Shown here: piece by piece, positions 50,035-58,988 of the stretch
Layout: each line of letters starts with the position of its first letter
Position numbering within the stretch: position 1 is the stretch's first letter
Assembly: GCA_016278725.1 (NCBI GenBank)
Contig: JADQBG010000009.1
Coordinates: 215,692 to 279,691, forward strand
Reading direction: 5' to 3'
DNA: 64,000 nt
DNA from: Actinomycetota bacterium
GTDB taxonomy: Bacteria; Actinomycetota; Thermoleophilia; RBG-16-64-13
Notes under the pieces: generated by a model
What the model was told of the DNA's origin: nothing
Databases searched by the model: none
What the model saw: the letters and a program-made list of their open reading frames with translations, nothing else
Made by a program: the position numbers and the translations under genes

Positions 50035-51405
50035 TTAAATAAAGCCCACTGCCCAGAATAAGTAGATCATGGCCATTGAGACCACCCCGCCTATCAGCGT
50101 GCCTCCTCCATACATGATCAAGGCTGATCGCAAAGGCATCCGCGACAGCGTGGTCGTCACCCAGAAGTAACTGGAGTTGACGTACTTGATGATCACCGAG
50201 CCCGAAGCGCCTGCAAGCATGGTGGCTTCCGGGCTGAGGCCCAGAGTGTCCATCATGGGGGCCGCGATCGAGGCCGCGGTGATCACCCCGACGGTCGTCG
50301 AACCGGTGATCATGTTGCCGATCACACCCAGAATGAAAGGCAGGAAGATGTTGGGCACGCCGGCGTCGGCGACGAACTGAGCGATCTCGTCCACAGCCGG
50401 GGTGGTGCGCAGAATGCGGCTCAGCGATCCGCCGAGGCCGGTGACGATGATGATCATGGCCGAGGTGCGCAGACCCTCCTCTGCCCAGATACTCCGCCGC
50501 TTCTCCTTCTGCTCGCCTTTGGCATTCATGTAGGCGATCACCAGACCGATCGACAGGGCGACCACCGGCCAGCCGATGAAGATGGCGATGTCCACAAGGA
50601 TGTTGTCACCACTGATGGTGCCCTCGTCGACCAGGAAGCTGACCACGCTCTGGCCGGCGATGAGAATCAGCGGGACGATGATGGGCAGGTAGGCCATGAT
50701 GGTCGAAGGCAGCTCATGCTCCCGGCCCTGTTCAACGAAGGACTGGCCCAGGAACTCACGATCCGGCTCGGACTCGATGTGAGGGCCGAGCACTCGGGCA
50801 TACAAGTAGGCCGCCAGCGAAGCGACGAAGGTGGCCGCCGAACCCCAGAGGATGACCAAGCCCACGTCGGCCTCTACCAGAGCCACCGCAGCCAACGGGC
50901 CCGGGGTGGGCGGCACCATCGCGTGAGTGAGCTGCATGGCGGTGACCAGGCCGGTCGCCATAACCGCCATGTTCACGCCGGAGCTGATGGCGGCGGAGTG
51001 AACCAGCGGGTTGAGGATGACGTAGCCCACGTCGGAGAAGATCGCGATACCGACGATGAAACCGGAGAGGGTCAGGGCAAGCGGCATACGTGCGCGGCCG
51101 ACCAGGCTGATCATGGAGAGTGTGATGCGTTCCACGCCTCCGGTCTCTTTGAGCGCCTCTCCCAGGATGGAACCGAGTACGATGACTACGGCGATATCCT
51201 CGACCGTGCCCCCGAAGCCGGTGTTGAAGGCGTCGATAAACAGTTCACGGTCGATGGTCGGGAGCATTCCGAAAATCAGAATGGGCACGAGCAAAGCGAA
51301 GAACACGTGCCACTTGAAGGCAGTGATCAGGAGGAAGAGCAGGGCGATGACCCCGGCAAATCCTAAGATCGCTAGAGTTGAATTAGTAGTAATCAGTTCT
51401 TCCAC
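50035..51405 (-). CDS. GntP-family permease
   Basis: A 456-residue membrane protein with about 12 helices and the GntP marks T-H-A-M-V-P-P-T-P-G-P near residue 160 and T-G-S-T-T-V-G-V-I-T-A near 369, Y-F-W-V-T. The family imports gluconate, glycerate or similar hydroxy acids with H+. Placed between two glcDF loci and in a run with an aminotransferase and FAH-family hydrolase, it could bring in glycolate, glycerate or lactate; substrate inferred. GTG 51405 with AAAGGGG upstream. Confidence 0.88.
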   Translation of the reverse strand: MEELITTNSTLAILGFAGVIALLFLLITAFKWHVFFALLVPILIFGMLPTIDRELFIDAFNTGFGGTVEDIAVVIVLGSILGEALKETGGVERITLSMISLVGRARMPLALTLSGFIVGIAIFSDVGYVILNPLVHSAAISSGVNMAVMATGLVTAMQLTHAMVPPTPGPLAAVALVEADVGLVILWGSAATFVASLAAYLYARVLGPHIESEPDREFLGQSFVEQGREHELPSTIMAYLPIIVPLILIAGQSVVSFLVDEGTISGDNILVDIAIFIGWPVVALSIGLVIAYMNAKGEQKEKRRSIWAEEGLRTSAMIIIVTGLGGSLSRILRTTPAVDEIAQFVADAGVPNIFLPFILGVIGNMITGSTTVGVITAASIAAPMMDTLGLSPEATMLAGASGSVIIKYVNSSYFWVTTTLSRMPLRSALIMYGGGTLIGGVVSMAMIYLFWAVGFI

Positions 51406-51500
51406 GTAGAGATCCCCTTTCGTTCACGGGAAGATGAACCGTTGGTTCTACCGCGCCTCTAGTATTCGTTAATGCATCACCTCCTTCTGGTGAGGCGCGT

Positions 51501-51529
51501 CGGGCGACGGCGGCACTGAGCCGCCGTCG
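51501..51529. terminator. Strong hairpin after the aminotransferase gene
   Basis: A perfect 12-pair stem GGCGACGGCGGC (51501-51512) with 51518-51529 around a five-base loop, eleven bases after the aminotransferase stop. No T run, so a partial terminator or an RNA-stability element separating expression of the permease. Confidence 0.65.
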
Positions 51530-51539
51530 CCACCGCTCT

Positions 51540-52712
51540 CTACTTCTGCAGATATTCGATGGCGGAAAGGACTCCACCTTGTTTGTAGGGCACGCCCGCG
51601 TTGGCCAGGCCCATCTCGACCCCGGCCAGGGTGCCGGCAAGCGTCAGGTCGTTCAGCCCGCCCAGATGTCCGATGCGGAAAACCTTGTCCTTGACCTTGC
51701 CCAGGCCGGTGCCCAGGGACATGTCGTACTTCTTGAGGATCACCTTGCGCAGTTCGTCCGCGCTGTGGCCTTCCGGCATCAGCACCGCGGTCAGCACGCC
51801 CGAGTATTCCTTGGGCTCCTGGCAGAGGACCTCGAGTCCCCAGGCCTCCACGGCAAGCCGGGTGGCTTCGCCAAAGCGGTCGTGACGGGCGAAGACGTTG
51901 TCCAGCCCCTCTTCAAGCAGCATGTCCAGCGCGACGCTCAGCCCGTAGAGCAGGTTGGTGGCGGGGGTGTAGTGCCAGAAGCCCCTCTTGTTGTTTTCGA
52001 GGATCGAGTCCCAGTCCCAGTATGAGCGGGCAAAGGCGGCGGACTCGTGGGCCTCGAGGGCTTTGTCGCTGATGGCATTGAAGCCCAGGCCCGGAGGCAG
52101 CATCAGGCCCTTTTGTGAACAGCTGACGGTGACGTCGACCTTCCACTCGTCGTGGCGGTAGTCGATGGAACCCAGGGACGAGATGGTATCCACCATGAAG
52201 AGCGCCGGGTGACCGGTCCGGTCGATGGCCTCACGGAGCTCACCGATGCGGCTGACGCAGCCCGTCGAGGTCTCGTTGTGCACCACGCAGACCGCTTTGA
52301 TCTCGTGATTCTTGTCGGCAGCCAACTTCTCCTCGGCCACCTGGGGGTCGGCGCCGTGGCGCCAGTCGCCGGGCACGAAGTCGACCTCGAGGCCGAGCTT
52401 CTCGGCCATGTTCTTCCACAGAGTGGCGAAGTGGCCGGTCTCGAACATCAGCACCTTGTCTCCGGGGGAGAGGGTGTTGACCAGCGAGGCTTCCCAAGCC
52501 CCGGTACCCGAGGAGGGGTAGATGACGACCGGGCTTTCGGTCTTGAAGACCTGCTTGACCTGGTCGAGGATCTTGAGGCCCATCTTGGCGAACTGGGGCC
52601 CGCGGTGATCAATGGTGGCCTGGCCGATTGCCTGCAGCACGGGGTCCGGCACCGAGGACGGGCCGGGAATCTGCAGGAAGTGGCGGCCGGCGGTGTAGCG
52701 TACTTCTGCCAT
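51540..52712 (-). CDS. Class V aminotransferase, serine/alanine-glyoxylate type
   Basis: A 390-residue PLP enzyme. I-P-G-P-S-S-V-P near residue 15, Y-P-S-S-G-T-G-A near 65, H-N-E-T-S-T-G near 145, D-T-I-S-S-L-G near 175, and the PLP Lys201 in S-C-S-Q-K-G-L-M. This group transfers amino groups from serine or alanine to glyoxylate, making glycine. Next to glycolate oxidase genes this fits removal of glyoxylate. ATG 52712 chosen by the family N-terminus. The FAH-family gene lies 49 bases upstream. Confidence 0.9.
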   Translation of the reverse strand: MAEVRYTAGRHFLQIPGPSSVPDPVLQAIGQATIDHRGPQFAKMGLKILDQVKQVFKTESPVVIYPSSGTGAWEASLVNTLSPGDKVLMFETGHFATLWKNMAEKLGLEVDFVPGDWRHGADPQVAEEKLAADKNHEIKAVCVVHNETSTGCVSRIGELREAIDRTGHPALFMVDTISSLGSIDYRHDEWKVDVTVSCSQKGLMLPPGLGFNAISDKALEAHESAAFARSYWDWDSILENNKRGFWHYTPATNLLYGLSVALDMLLEEGLDNVFARHDRFGEATRLAVEAWGLEVLCQEPKEYSGVLTAVLMPEGHSADELRKVILKKYDMSLGTGLGKVKDKVFRIGHLGGLNDLTLAGTLAGVEMGLANAGVPYKQGGVLSAIEYLQK

Positions 52713-52761
52713 CTGAGCTCGAGCTCCTTCTCTGTTTACTTGCCGATGCGGTTCGGGCCGT

Positions 52762-53622
52762 CTACTCGTAGTGGGGCGCGGGAACCGCATCCTTTGCCGT
52801 GACCCCGACTTCGAACCGGCCCAGCTTCTCGATCTCGCAGGTGACGGTGTCACCGTCCTTGATCGTGCAGGTGCCTGCCGGGGTGCCGGTGGCGATCACA
52901 TCGCCGGGGTAGAGGGTCATCACCGAAGAGGCAAACGCCACGATCTTGGCGACTCCCCAGATCATCTCGCTGGTGCGGGCGTCCTGCTTGAGCTCACCGT
53001 TGACCCAGGTACGCAACTGCAGGTCGTCCGGGTCAGGCACCTCGTCCTTGGTGGTGATCCAGGGGCCGATGGGAGTAAAGGTGTCGAAGGACTTACGGGT
53101 GGAGCGCAGTTCCTGGCCCTTGAGCGTGATGTCCATTACGCAGGTGTAGCCCGCGACGTAATCGAAGGCCTCCTCCTCGGTCACCCGCTTGGCCTCCCGG
53201 CCGATGACTATGCCCAGTTCGCCCTCTTGATCGACGTCGCGGTCGGTATACGGCAGTTGGATGGATTCGCCCGGGCCGATTACCGAGGAATTGGCTTTGA
53301 GGAAGACCCCCAGTTCGGCCACCGACCCAGAGGCCTTCTGCTCCGCCCGGTGGGCCGCGTAGTTCATCGGTGCGGCGAGAACCTTTCCCGGACGGGGAAG
53401 GGGCGAAGACAGCTTGACTTCACTGAGGCTCAGCCCCGATTCGCTGCTCTTGGCGCGCTGTTCGATTTCCTCCGCGAGTGTGTCGAGTTTGCCCAGAAGC
53501 ATCAGCATGGCCGCTCCGGGTCCGGCCTCGGCCGGGGCGCTCACCAGGTCGGAGATGTCGACGACCTTCTCGTCGTTTGCCACCAGACCCAGCCGGTCTC
53601 CGTCAAACAGTGCTAAACGCAA
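52762..53622 (-). CDS. Fumarylacetoacetate hydrolase-family protein
   Basis: A 286-residue hydrolase/decarboxylase fold. Metal-site marks seen: D-Q-E-G-E-L-G-I-V-I near residue 130, then Y-T-C-V-M-D-I-T, and the C-terminal G-D-V-I-A-T-G-T-P-A-G. Family members split or decarboxylate 2-oxo acids or beta-diketones; the substrate here is unknown but context suggests a 2-oxo acid. TTG 53622 is chosen since GGAGGAGGAGG lies just upstream. First gene of the run with the aminotransferase. Confidence 0.85.
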   Translation of the reverse strand: MRLALFDGDRLGLVANDEKVVDISDLVSAPAEAGPGAAMLMLLGKLDTLAEEIEQRAKSSESGLSLSEVKLSSPLPRPGKVLAAPMNYAAHRAEQKASGSVAELGVFLKANSSVIGPGESIQLPYTDRDVDQEGELGIVIGREAKRVTEEEAFDYVAGYTCVMDITLKGQELRSTRKSFDTFTPIGPWITTKDEVPDPDDLQLRTWVNGELKQDARTSEMIWGVAKIVAFASSVMTLYPGDVIATGTPAGTCTIKDGDTVTCEIEKLGRFEVGVTAKDAVPAPHYE

Positions 53623-53811
53623 TGTCCCTCCTCCTCCTTCGCTTGGCGAGCCTAGGCTTTCCGACAAACACGGCCGAATAACATCCCGTAATCTCCTCAG
53701 CGTTGGTGCATATCTAACACGAAACAAAATGATCTACAAGAATGGTGAGGGCATTTAGGTAGGTGAAATCTAGATTAGCGACTGATATATGAGTGAATGT
53801 TGACGGCCGCT

Positions 53812-53864
53812 TGTAATCAAGTTGTGAGCCTGTACTCAATTAAGCAACTAATCACATAATTACA
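53812..53864. promoter_or_regulatory. Inverted repeats in an AT-rich control region
   Basis: TGTAAT...TGTGA (53812-53827) mirrors TCACA...ATTACA (53852-53864). It lies in 53623-53982, an AT-rich 360-base gap between the FAH-family gene (leftward) and the HD gene (rightward), so it probably holds both promoters and a regulator site. A second short pair, GGACGC/GCGTCC, is in the HD leader near 53934-53953. Confidence 0.45.
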
Positions 53865-53982
53865 CAAAGTGTTACAACATATGGCGTAATCCCCTTTGTA
53901 CTGCGGAGCGGGCTATGGTTTGCTTACCGGGCCGGACGCAGGAGTCGGCGTCCGTGACCCAGAGACGCAAGGGGAGGAAGTC

Positions 53983-54573
53983 TTGGAGCTGAGCCCGATT
54001 CAGCAGGAGATCTGGGAGAGAGTCCGCCAGGATCTGGCCGAGGAACCGGTAGCCAGCCCGGATCACTCGATGAGGGTGGCGGGTTGGGCGGCCCGGATAG
54101 GGAAGGACGCCGGTGCCGATGTCCGCGGGTTGGTGACCGCAGCTCTCTTGCACGACATCGGCGCGGTGATAGACCGTGAGCGCCATTACCTGGAAGGGCG
54201 TCAGCGGGCGGAGGAGATCCTGGCCGAGGTGGGATATCCGGAGGACCGCCGCAGCGCCGCCCTTCACATCCTGGAGTCCCACAGTCGCTACGGGGGACCG
54301 CCCCCGCTCACGACGGAAGCCAAGATCGGCAAGGATGCCGATGCCCTCGAGTGGTCGGGCGCAATCGGCCTGGTTCGGTCGATCGTACGGGGAGTGGCCG
54401 AAGGCAACTTCAGCGGCCACCTGGAAGACCTTCCGGCCTACCTGGAAGGAGAGATCGAGAAGGTCGAAGGCACTTTCCATACCGAGCAGGCGGAGACTCT
54501 GGGGCAGGGCCGCATTGCTTACATGAGGAGCTTCCTGGAGAGGATCCGGCAGGAACTGGAATTCGAGGCGTAG
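53983..54573 (+). CDS. HD-domain phosphohydrolase
   Basis: A 196-residue HD protein: H28 in S-P-D-H-S-M-R-V, and the H57-D58 doublet in L-L-H-D-I-G, later H-I-L-E-S-H and D-A-D-A-L-E. This set binds a metal and hydrolyses phosphate esters, often of nucleotides; the substrate is unknown. TTG 53983 is preferred with GGAGGA five bases upstream; the frame is open 29 codons further. The VOC gene follows five bases after the stop. Confidence 0.82.
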   Translation: MELSPIQQEIWERVRQDLAEEPVASPDHSMRVAGWAARIGKDAGADVRGLVTAALLHDIGAVIDRERHYLEGRQRAEEILAEVGYPEDRRSAALHILESHSRYGGPPPLTTEAKIGKDADALEWSGAIGLVRSIVRGVAEGNFSGHLEDLPAYLEGEIEKVEGTFHTEQAETLGQGRIAYMRSFLERIRQELEFEA

Positions 54574-54578
54574 ACACG

Positions 54579-54986
54579 ATGAGGGTCGGGATAAGCCGAC
54601 TGGACCACCTGGTTCTAACCGTCACCGATGTCGAGCGGAGCGTCGATTTCTACGTTCGCGCCCTCGGCATGGAAGCCATCACCTTCGGCGGGGGCCGGCG
54701 GGCGCTGCGCTTCGGCGACTCCAAAATCAATCTGCATCTGGCGGGTGCCGAGATCGCGCCGCACGCCGAGAGGCCGCAACCAGGGTCCGCGGACCTCTGC
54801 TTTTTGATAGAGCAACCTGTCGAGGAAGTGTTGGCCGGGCTGGCCAAGCTGGGTGTGGAGGTGGAAATCGGGCCGGTCCGGCGGACGGGCGCCCGGGCCC
54901 CCTTGCGCTCAATCTATCTAAGGGACCCGGACGGAAATCTGATCGAGCTATCCAATGAGTTCGATTCGGGGGTCAGCGTCGGTTGA
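54579..54986 (+). CDS. VOC-family (glyoxalase/dioxygenase-like) protein
   Basis: A 135-residue protein with two beta-alpha-beta-beta-beta modules. Metal ligands likely at H10 (L-D-H-L-V-L) and E near residue 126 (D-P-D-G-N-L-I-E-L). Belongs to the group close to YaeR/virulence-type VOC proteins; substrate unknown. Read in a different frame from a longer open frame that overlaps the HD gene. Its last 14 bases overlap a convergent peptide gene. Confidence 0.85.
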   Translation: MRVGISRLDHLVLTVTDVERSVDFYVRALGMEAITFGGGRRALRFGDSKINLHLAGAEIAPHAERPQPGSADLCFLIEQPVEEVLAGLAKLGVEVEIGPVRRTGARAPLRSIYLRDPDGNLIELSNEFDSGVSVG

Positions 54987-55116
54987 GCACTCCCATGACG
55001 ATGCTGACCAGAAGCAGGACAAGAGCGATAATCAGAAGCCAGCGCAAGGCTTCCACGAAGAGTCCGACTCCGCCGATGATCAGGGCGAGAATCAAGAGGA
55101 GTACCAGGAGCCACAT
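54973..55116 (-). CDS. 47-residue hydrophobic membrane peptide
   Basis: Two hydrophobic helices (W-L-L-V-L-L-L-I-L-A-L-I-I and W-L-L-I-I-A-L-V-L-L-L-V-S-I-V) joined by a short G-V-G-L-F-V-E turn and ending N-R-R. TAGGAGG four bases before ATG makes it a convincing gene. Resembles the small two-helix 'hydrophobic protein'/DUF5670-like group of stress-related peptides. Overlaps the VOC gene end by 14 bases on the opposite strand. Confidence 0.7.
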   Translation of the reverse strand: MWLLVLLLILALIIGGVGLFVEALRWLLIIALVLLLVSIVMGVLNRR

Positions 55117-55186
55117 AAGTCCCTCCTAACTTCGGGCAAGGCCAACTGCCTGTAGTTACCCGAAGCGAAACACCGACCCAACGTGG

Positions 55187-55225
55187 CCCGGAGGCGCCGG
55201 ACCTCCCGGGTCCGGCGCCTCCGGG
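55187..55225. terminator. Long GC-rich hairpin after the second glcF
   Basis: A 16-pair perfect inverted repeat (55187-55202 with 55210-55225), lying just past the second GlcF stop at 55234. No T run; a possible terminator or transcript-end structure. Confidence 0.65.
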
Positions 55226-55233
55226 AGGCGTCC

Positions 55234-56640
55234 CTAACTCGCCGGCGGCACCGACTCCTCGGGCAGCGAGCGCCCCACGAGCTCCATCAGGTGATAGGCC
55301 TTCTGGTCGAGTCCCGACCGCCTGACGCCCCAGGCCAGCTGCATGTGGCACCCGGGGTTGAGCGTGACCACGGCGTCGGCCTCGGTCTTGACCACGTTGG
55401 CCATCTTGCGGTCGAGGACCTGTTCGCTCTCCTCGGGATGCAAGAGTCCCCAGTTGGCCCCGCTCCCGCAGCACCAGTTGGACTCGAACATCTCGACCAG
55501 CTTTAGGCCGGGAATGGCTTCGATCAGCTGTCGAGGCTCCTTGGCGATTCCCTGGGCGTGCGCCAGGTGGCAGGGGTCGTGGTAGGTGATGGTCATGTCC
55601 ACGGGCTTCAGGTCTTCGGTGCGCATGCCCGCGCCGACCAGGAACTCCGAGACGTCCCGAATGCGCGAGCGGAACTCATGCAGGTAGCGCTCGTCCATGC
55701 GGCCTTCGAGCAGCTCTTCGTACTCCTTGAGCGCGGCACCGCAGCCGGCGCAGTCGGTGACGATGGCGTCCAGGTCCCAGCGCAGGAAGGTCTCGACATT
55801 GTGTTCGCCCAGTTGGCGCGCGGTTTCGCGGTCGCCCTCGGTGAGGTGAGGCGCGCCGCAGCACTTGGCGCTCTTGGGAATGACCACGTCGAAGCCCTGA
55901 TGCGCCAGGGTGTTGATGGTCGCGCGGGAAACCTCGGGATACATCAGATTCATGATGCAGCCGATGAAGTACGCCACCGTACCGCGCTTCTCCCCCCGGG
56001 CTTTGACCAGCTCCGGGACCCGGTTGCGAAGCGGGGGCTCCAATTTAGGCAGCATCCCGTCCATCTTCTCCGCGGTTTCGCCCAGGGTCCCAGGCGCCAG
56101 CTCGAGAAGGTGGGAGTTCCTCACCATCCACTGCACCCCGAGCCGCTGGTAAAGGCGCGCGGCCAGCATGGAATCCTCCAGGCGGTCATGGTTGGGCAGC
56201 ATGTACTCGAGCAGGAACTCGCGGAACTGCCTCCAACCTGGAGGCAGAGGGTGGACCTCGTTGCGAGACTGCGCGCGCACGTGCTCCATGATGGGGCCCA
56301 CCTTGACCCCGGCGGGGCAGACGGTGGTGCAGGCTCGGCAGTCCAGGCAGAAAAAGCCCTCGTAGCAGACCGCCTCGGAGAGCTCCAGTTCTCCCTGGGC
56401 CACGGCTTTGGCGAGTTGCGCGCGGCCGCGTGGACTGGAACGCTCGCGGTTGGTGATGGCGAAGGTGGGGCAGTGCGGCAGGCAGAAGCCGCAGCGCATG
56501 CACTGCAGAATGTCCTCATAGGAGGGGGCGTCCTCGGGCAGGAAGTTGCCGAGCCGCTCGCCCGGCTTGTGGATGGCCTGCTCCGCGTCTCGCTTGGTGT
56601 ACCGGGGTTCGCTGCGCACCGGTTGTTTCTCCTCGCTCAT
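55234..56640 (-). CDS. glcF: Glycolate oxidase iron-sulfur subunit, GlcF-type (copy 2)
   Basis: A 468-residue second GlcF. 4Fe-4S motifs C-M-R-C-G-F-C-L-P-H-C-P near residue 47 and C-L-D-C-R-A-C-T-T-V-C-P near 98; CCG domains with A-K-C-C-G-A-P-H and N-W-C-C-G-S-G-A. Longer at the N-terminus than copy 1. Start directly follows the glcD2 stop, so strictly coupled. Diverged enough from copy 1 that it is not a recent duplicate. Confidence 0.92.
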   Translation of the reverse strand: MSEEKQPVRSEPRYTKRDAEQAIHKPGERLGNFLPEDAPSYEDILQCMRCGFCLPHCPTFAITNRERSSPRGRAQLAKAVAQGELELSEAVCYEGFFCLDCRACTTVCPAGVKVGPIMEHVRAQSRNEVHPLPPGWRQFREFLLEYMLPNHDRLEDSMLAARLYQRLGVQWMVRNSHLLELAPGTLGETAEKMDGMLPKLEPPLRNRVPELVKARGEKRGTVAYFIGCIMNLMYPEVSRATINTLAHQGFDVVIPKSAKCCGAPHLTEGDRETARQLGEHNVETFLRWDLDAIVTDCAGCGAALKEYEELLEGRMDERYLHEFRSRIRDVSEFLVGAGMRTEDLKPVDMTITYHDPCHLAHAQGIAKEPRQLIEAIPGLKLVEMFESNWCCGSGANWGLLHPEESEQVLDRKMANVVKTEADAVVTLNPGCHMQLAWGVRRSGLDQKAYHLMELVGRSLPEESVPPAS

Positions 56641-58056
56641 CTAGGCCCGACCGTTTCCTGGATCTTCGGGTATGAACATCTTGCCTGGATTTAGGCGACC
56701 GTCGGGGTCAAAGGCGTTCTTGATCCGCCGCATCACCTTGACTCCGCCCGAGCCGATCTGGCGCTCGAGGTAGCCCACCTTGGCCATGCCGATGCCGTGC
56801 TCGCCGGAGACGGTTCCGCCCACGGCCAGAACATGGTCATAGAGCTCCGAGAAAAAGGCGTGCACCCGCGTGATCTCCTCGGTGTTGCGCTCGTCGGTGA
56901 GCGCGGTGGGGTGAAGATTGCCGTCCCCCGCGTGCCCGAAGGTGCCGACGGTCAACTGGTACTTCTTGGTGAGGCGTGCGATCTCGTTGAAAGTCGAGGC
57001 CAGCTCGCTCCGGGGCACCGTGGAATCCTCCAGGATGGTGGTTGGCGAAACCCGGGCCAGGGCCGAGAGAGCGGTGCGACGGGCGGCCGTCAGGTCCTCG
57101 GCCTCTTCGTCGGTCTGGGCGATGCGGATGGTGTCGGCACCTACACGCTGCAGTACCTCGTGTATCTCGGCCGCCTCTTCCTCGACCTCGGCCGGGTGCC
57201 CGTCCACCTCCACCAACAGAAGGCCCTGCATCTCCCGGGGCAGGCCGATGTCGACGTAGTCCTCGATCGCGTTGATGGTGGTGTTGTCCAGGATCTCGAG
57301 CGTGGCCGGGATGATCTTGGCCGCCACGATCTCGCTCACGGCCTGCCCGGCGGTGGCCACGTCCTTGAAGTAGGCGACCATGGTCTTCTTGGCCTTGGGG
57401 GGAGGTATCAGGCTTACGGTGACCTTGGTGACGATGCCCAGAGTGCCTTCACTCCCCACCAGCAGATCGCGGAAGGAGTACCCGGCGACATCCTTGACGG
57501 CTTTGCCTCCGGTCATCAGATGGCTGCCGTCCATGAGCACGGCCTCGAGGGCCATGACGTAGTCTCGGGTCACGCCGTACTTGAGCCCCCGCAGGCCGCC
57601 CGCGTTCTCGGCCACGTTGCCGGCGATGGTGGAGACCTTTTGAGAGCCGGGATCGGGCGGATAGAAGAGGCCGCGCGCCGCCACCGCGCTCGCCAGGTCA
57701 AGGGTGATCACTCCCGGTTCCACGGTGGCCGTCAGGTTCTCCTCGTCGATCTCGAGGATGCGGTTCATGCGGGTCATGACCGCGACCACGCCGCCTTCTG
57801 CCGGGATACTCCCACCGGAGAGCCCGGTTCCGCTTCCGCGCGGGGAGAGGGGAAGACCGTTCTGGTTGGCAAACTCGACCACGTAAGCCACTTCCTCTGC
57901 CGTCCGGGGAAAGAGCACCACATCGGGGAGGCTCTTCAACTCGGGCGTGGCGTCGTACCCGTAGGTGTGTAGGTCCTCGGTCTCGTGCAGCACCTGCTCT
58001 TTGCCCAGGCGCCGTTCGAGTTCCCGGATCGCCTGCGCGGAGAGTCGTGACGGCAT
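56641..58056 (-). CDS. glcD: FAD-linked glycolate/lactate oxidase subunit, GlcD-type (copy 2)
   Basis: A 471-residue GlcD paralogue: P-R-G-S-G-T-G-L-S-G-G-S near residue 76, P-P-D-P-G-S-Q-K near 137, N-A-G-G-L-R-G-L-K-Y-G near 155, and late G-H-A-G-D-G-N-L-H, G-E-H-G-I-G. Differs from copy 1 around the substrate side (N-A-G-G versus N-A-S-G), which hints at another hydroxy acid. ATG 58056 fits. Operon with glcF2. Confidence 0.92.
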   Translation of the reverse strand: MPSRLSAQAIRELERRLGKEQVLHETEDLHTYGYDATPELKSLPDVVLFPRTAEEVAYVVEFANQNGLPLSPRGSGTGLSGGSIPAEGGVVAVMTRMNRILEIDEENLTATVEPGVITLDLASAVAARGLFYPPDPGSQKVSTIAGNVAENAGGLRGLKYGVTRDYVMALEAVLMDGSHLMTGGKAVKDVAGYSFRDLLVGSEGTLGIVTKVTVSLIPPPKAKKTMVAYFKDVATAGQAVSEIVAAKIIPATLEILDNTTINAIEDYVDIGLPREMQGLLLVEVDGHPAEVEEEAAEIHEVLQRVGADTIRIAQTDEEAEDLTAARRTALSALARVSPTTILEDSTVPRSELASTFNEIARLTKKYQLTVGTFGHAGDGNLHPTALTDERNTEEITRVHAFFSELYDHVLAVGGTVSGEHGIGMAKVGYLERQIGSGGVKVMRRIKNAFDPDGRLNPGKMFIPEDPGNGRA

Positions 58057-58153
58057 ATTGAGTCCTCCGGTCGGTTGGGGGCCGCTTCATTGTACCGGCC
58101 CGGGCGGACCGGCGGGAGACCAGGTTTTGCTCTTTGAAACCCCAAAACGGAAG

Positions 58154-58178
58154 GACCGGCGCCCGGAGGCGGCCGGTC
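58154..58178 (-). terminator. Hairpin terminator after the hemerythrin gene
   Basis: GACCGGC / GCCGGTC arms (58154-58160 and 58172-58178) with T-rich flank on the minus strand (CTTCCGTTTTGG). It lies 43 bases beyond the hemerythrin stop. Confidence 0.65.
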
Positions 58179-58220
58179 TTTCCTCGACCTCTCTCAGAGG
58201 TGCGCCTGCAGCCGGTCGGG

Positions 58221-58664
58221 TTAGCCGGCCTGGGCCAGTCGTTCCTTCTTGCGCGCGTCGAACTGCTCCACGGCGCCTTGCAGTTCCGAGTCCAGCAGGA
58301 CCTTCCGCCCTTTGGGGAACATGCTGTCCTCTTCTTCCTTCAAGTGGTGCTCGGTGGTCTCCTTGAGCACCTTCAGCTTGGCAGCCCAGCGCACGTCCTT
58401 GTTCTCCTCTACCTCCTTGAGGTAGAGCTCGATGACCTTGTGCTCCTCGTAGGCCTCCTCGGTGATGTCCTTGGTCTCCGGCTTTTGGGCCAAGCCCGCG
58501 AAGAACGTGTGCTCCTCGGCCTCATGGTGGGCAGTCAGTTCCTTCTTGATCTTCTCGAAGAGTTCCTTGCTCTTGGCCACGTCGCCATCGGTGGCCTTCG
58601 TGGCCTGCTCGAAGAGATCTCGAAACTCGTCGTGGTCCTGCTTTATGCGGTCGAAGATGTCCAT
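58221..58664 (-). CDS. Hemerythrin HHE-domain protein
   Basis: A 147-residue four-helix protein: H11 in I-K-Q-D-H-D-E-F, H46-H47-E-A-E-E-H52, H in Y-E-E-H-K-V-I, and T-E-H-H-L-K-E-E-E-D. These form a di-iron site of the hemerythrin type, used for O2, NO or iron-sulfur repair sensing. ATG 58664 has GGGAGGC upstream. A longer frame upstream on this strand is antisense to the next gene and rejected. Confidence 0.9.
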   Translation of the reverse strand: MDIFDRIKQDHDEFRDLFEQATKATDGDVAKSKELFEKIKKELTAHHEAEEHTFFAGLAQKPETKDITEEAYEEHKVIELYLKEVEENKDVRWAAKLKVLKETTEHHLKEEEDSMFPKGRKVLLDSELQGAVEQFDARKKERLAQAG

Positions 58665-58988
58665 GCCCGTCACTGCCTCCCTTGCGTTCGTGCGCTGGTT
58701 CACAACCACAGTTACCGTCCGGTCGGGTGATGACTTGAAGGTGCCCGGCCCTATCCGGGGCCAAACCGTACGGAGGCAACGGAGGCGCCGCAGCCAAGGG
58801 CGGCGACGAGGCTCGGGGCGAGGCCTCGGGGGGTTCGATGGGGGCGTTCGTTGGAGGCGCGGCGGAGCGCCGCCCGGTGGAGGTGCGCTTCGGTGCGTCC
58901 GGGGGTGAGCAGACCGGGCCTGGTCCGTTTGGCGGGTGCAGCCCGGCGGTAGCCTAAAGTGAAGCCTATGACGTGAGGAGACAGTGAT
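58665..58988. other. GC-rich gap with no gene seen
   Basis: Divergent spacer between the hemerythrin gene and the two-repeat membrane protein. Frames here are Arg/Pro-rich and look non-coding. A good GAGGAG precedes the ATG at 58989. Confidence 0.5.
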
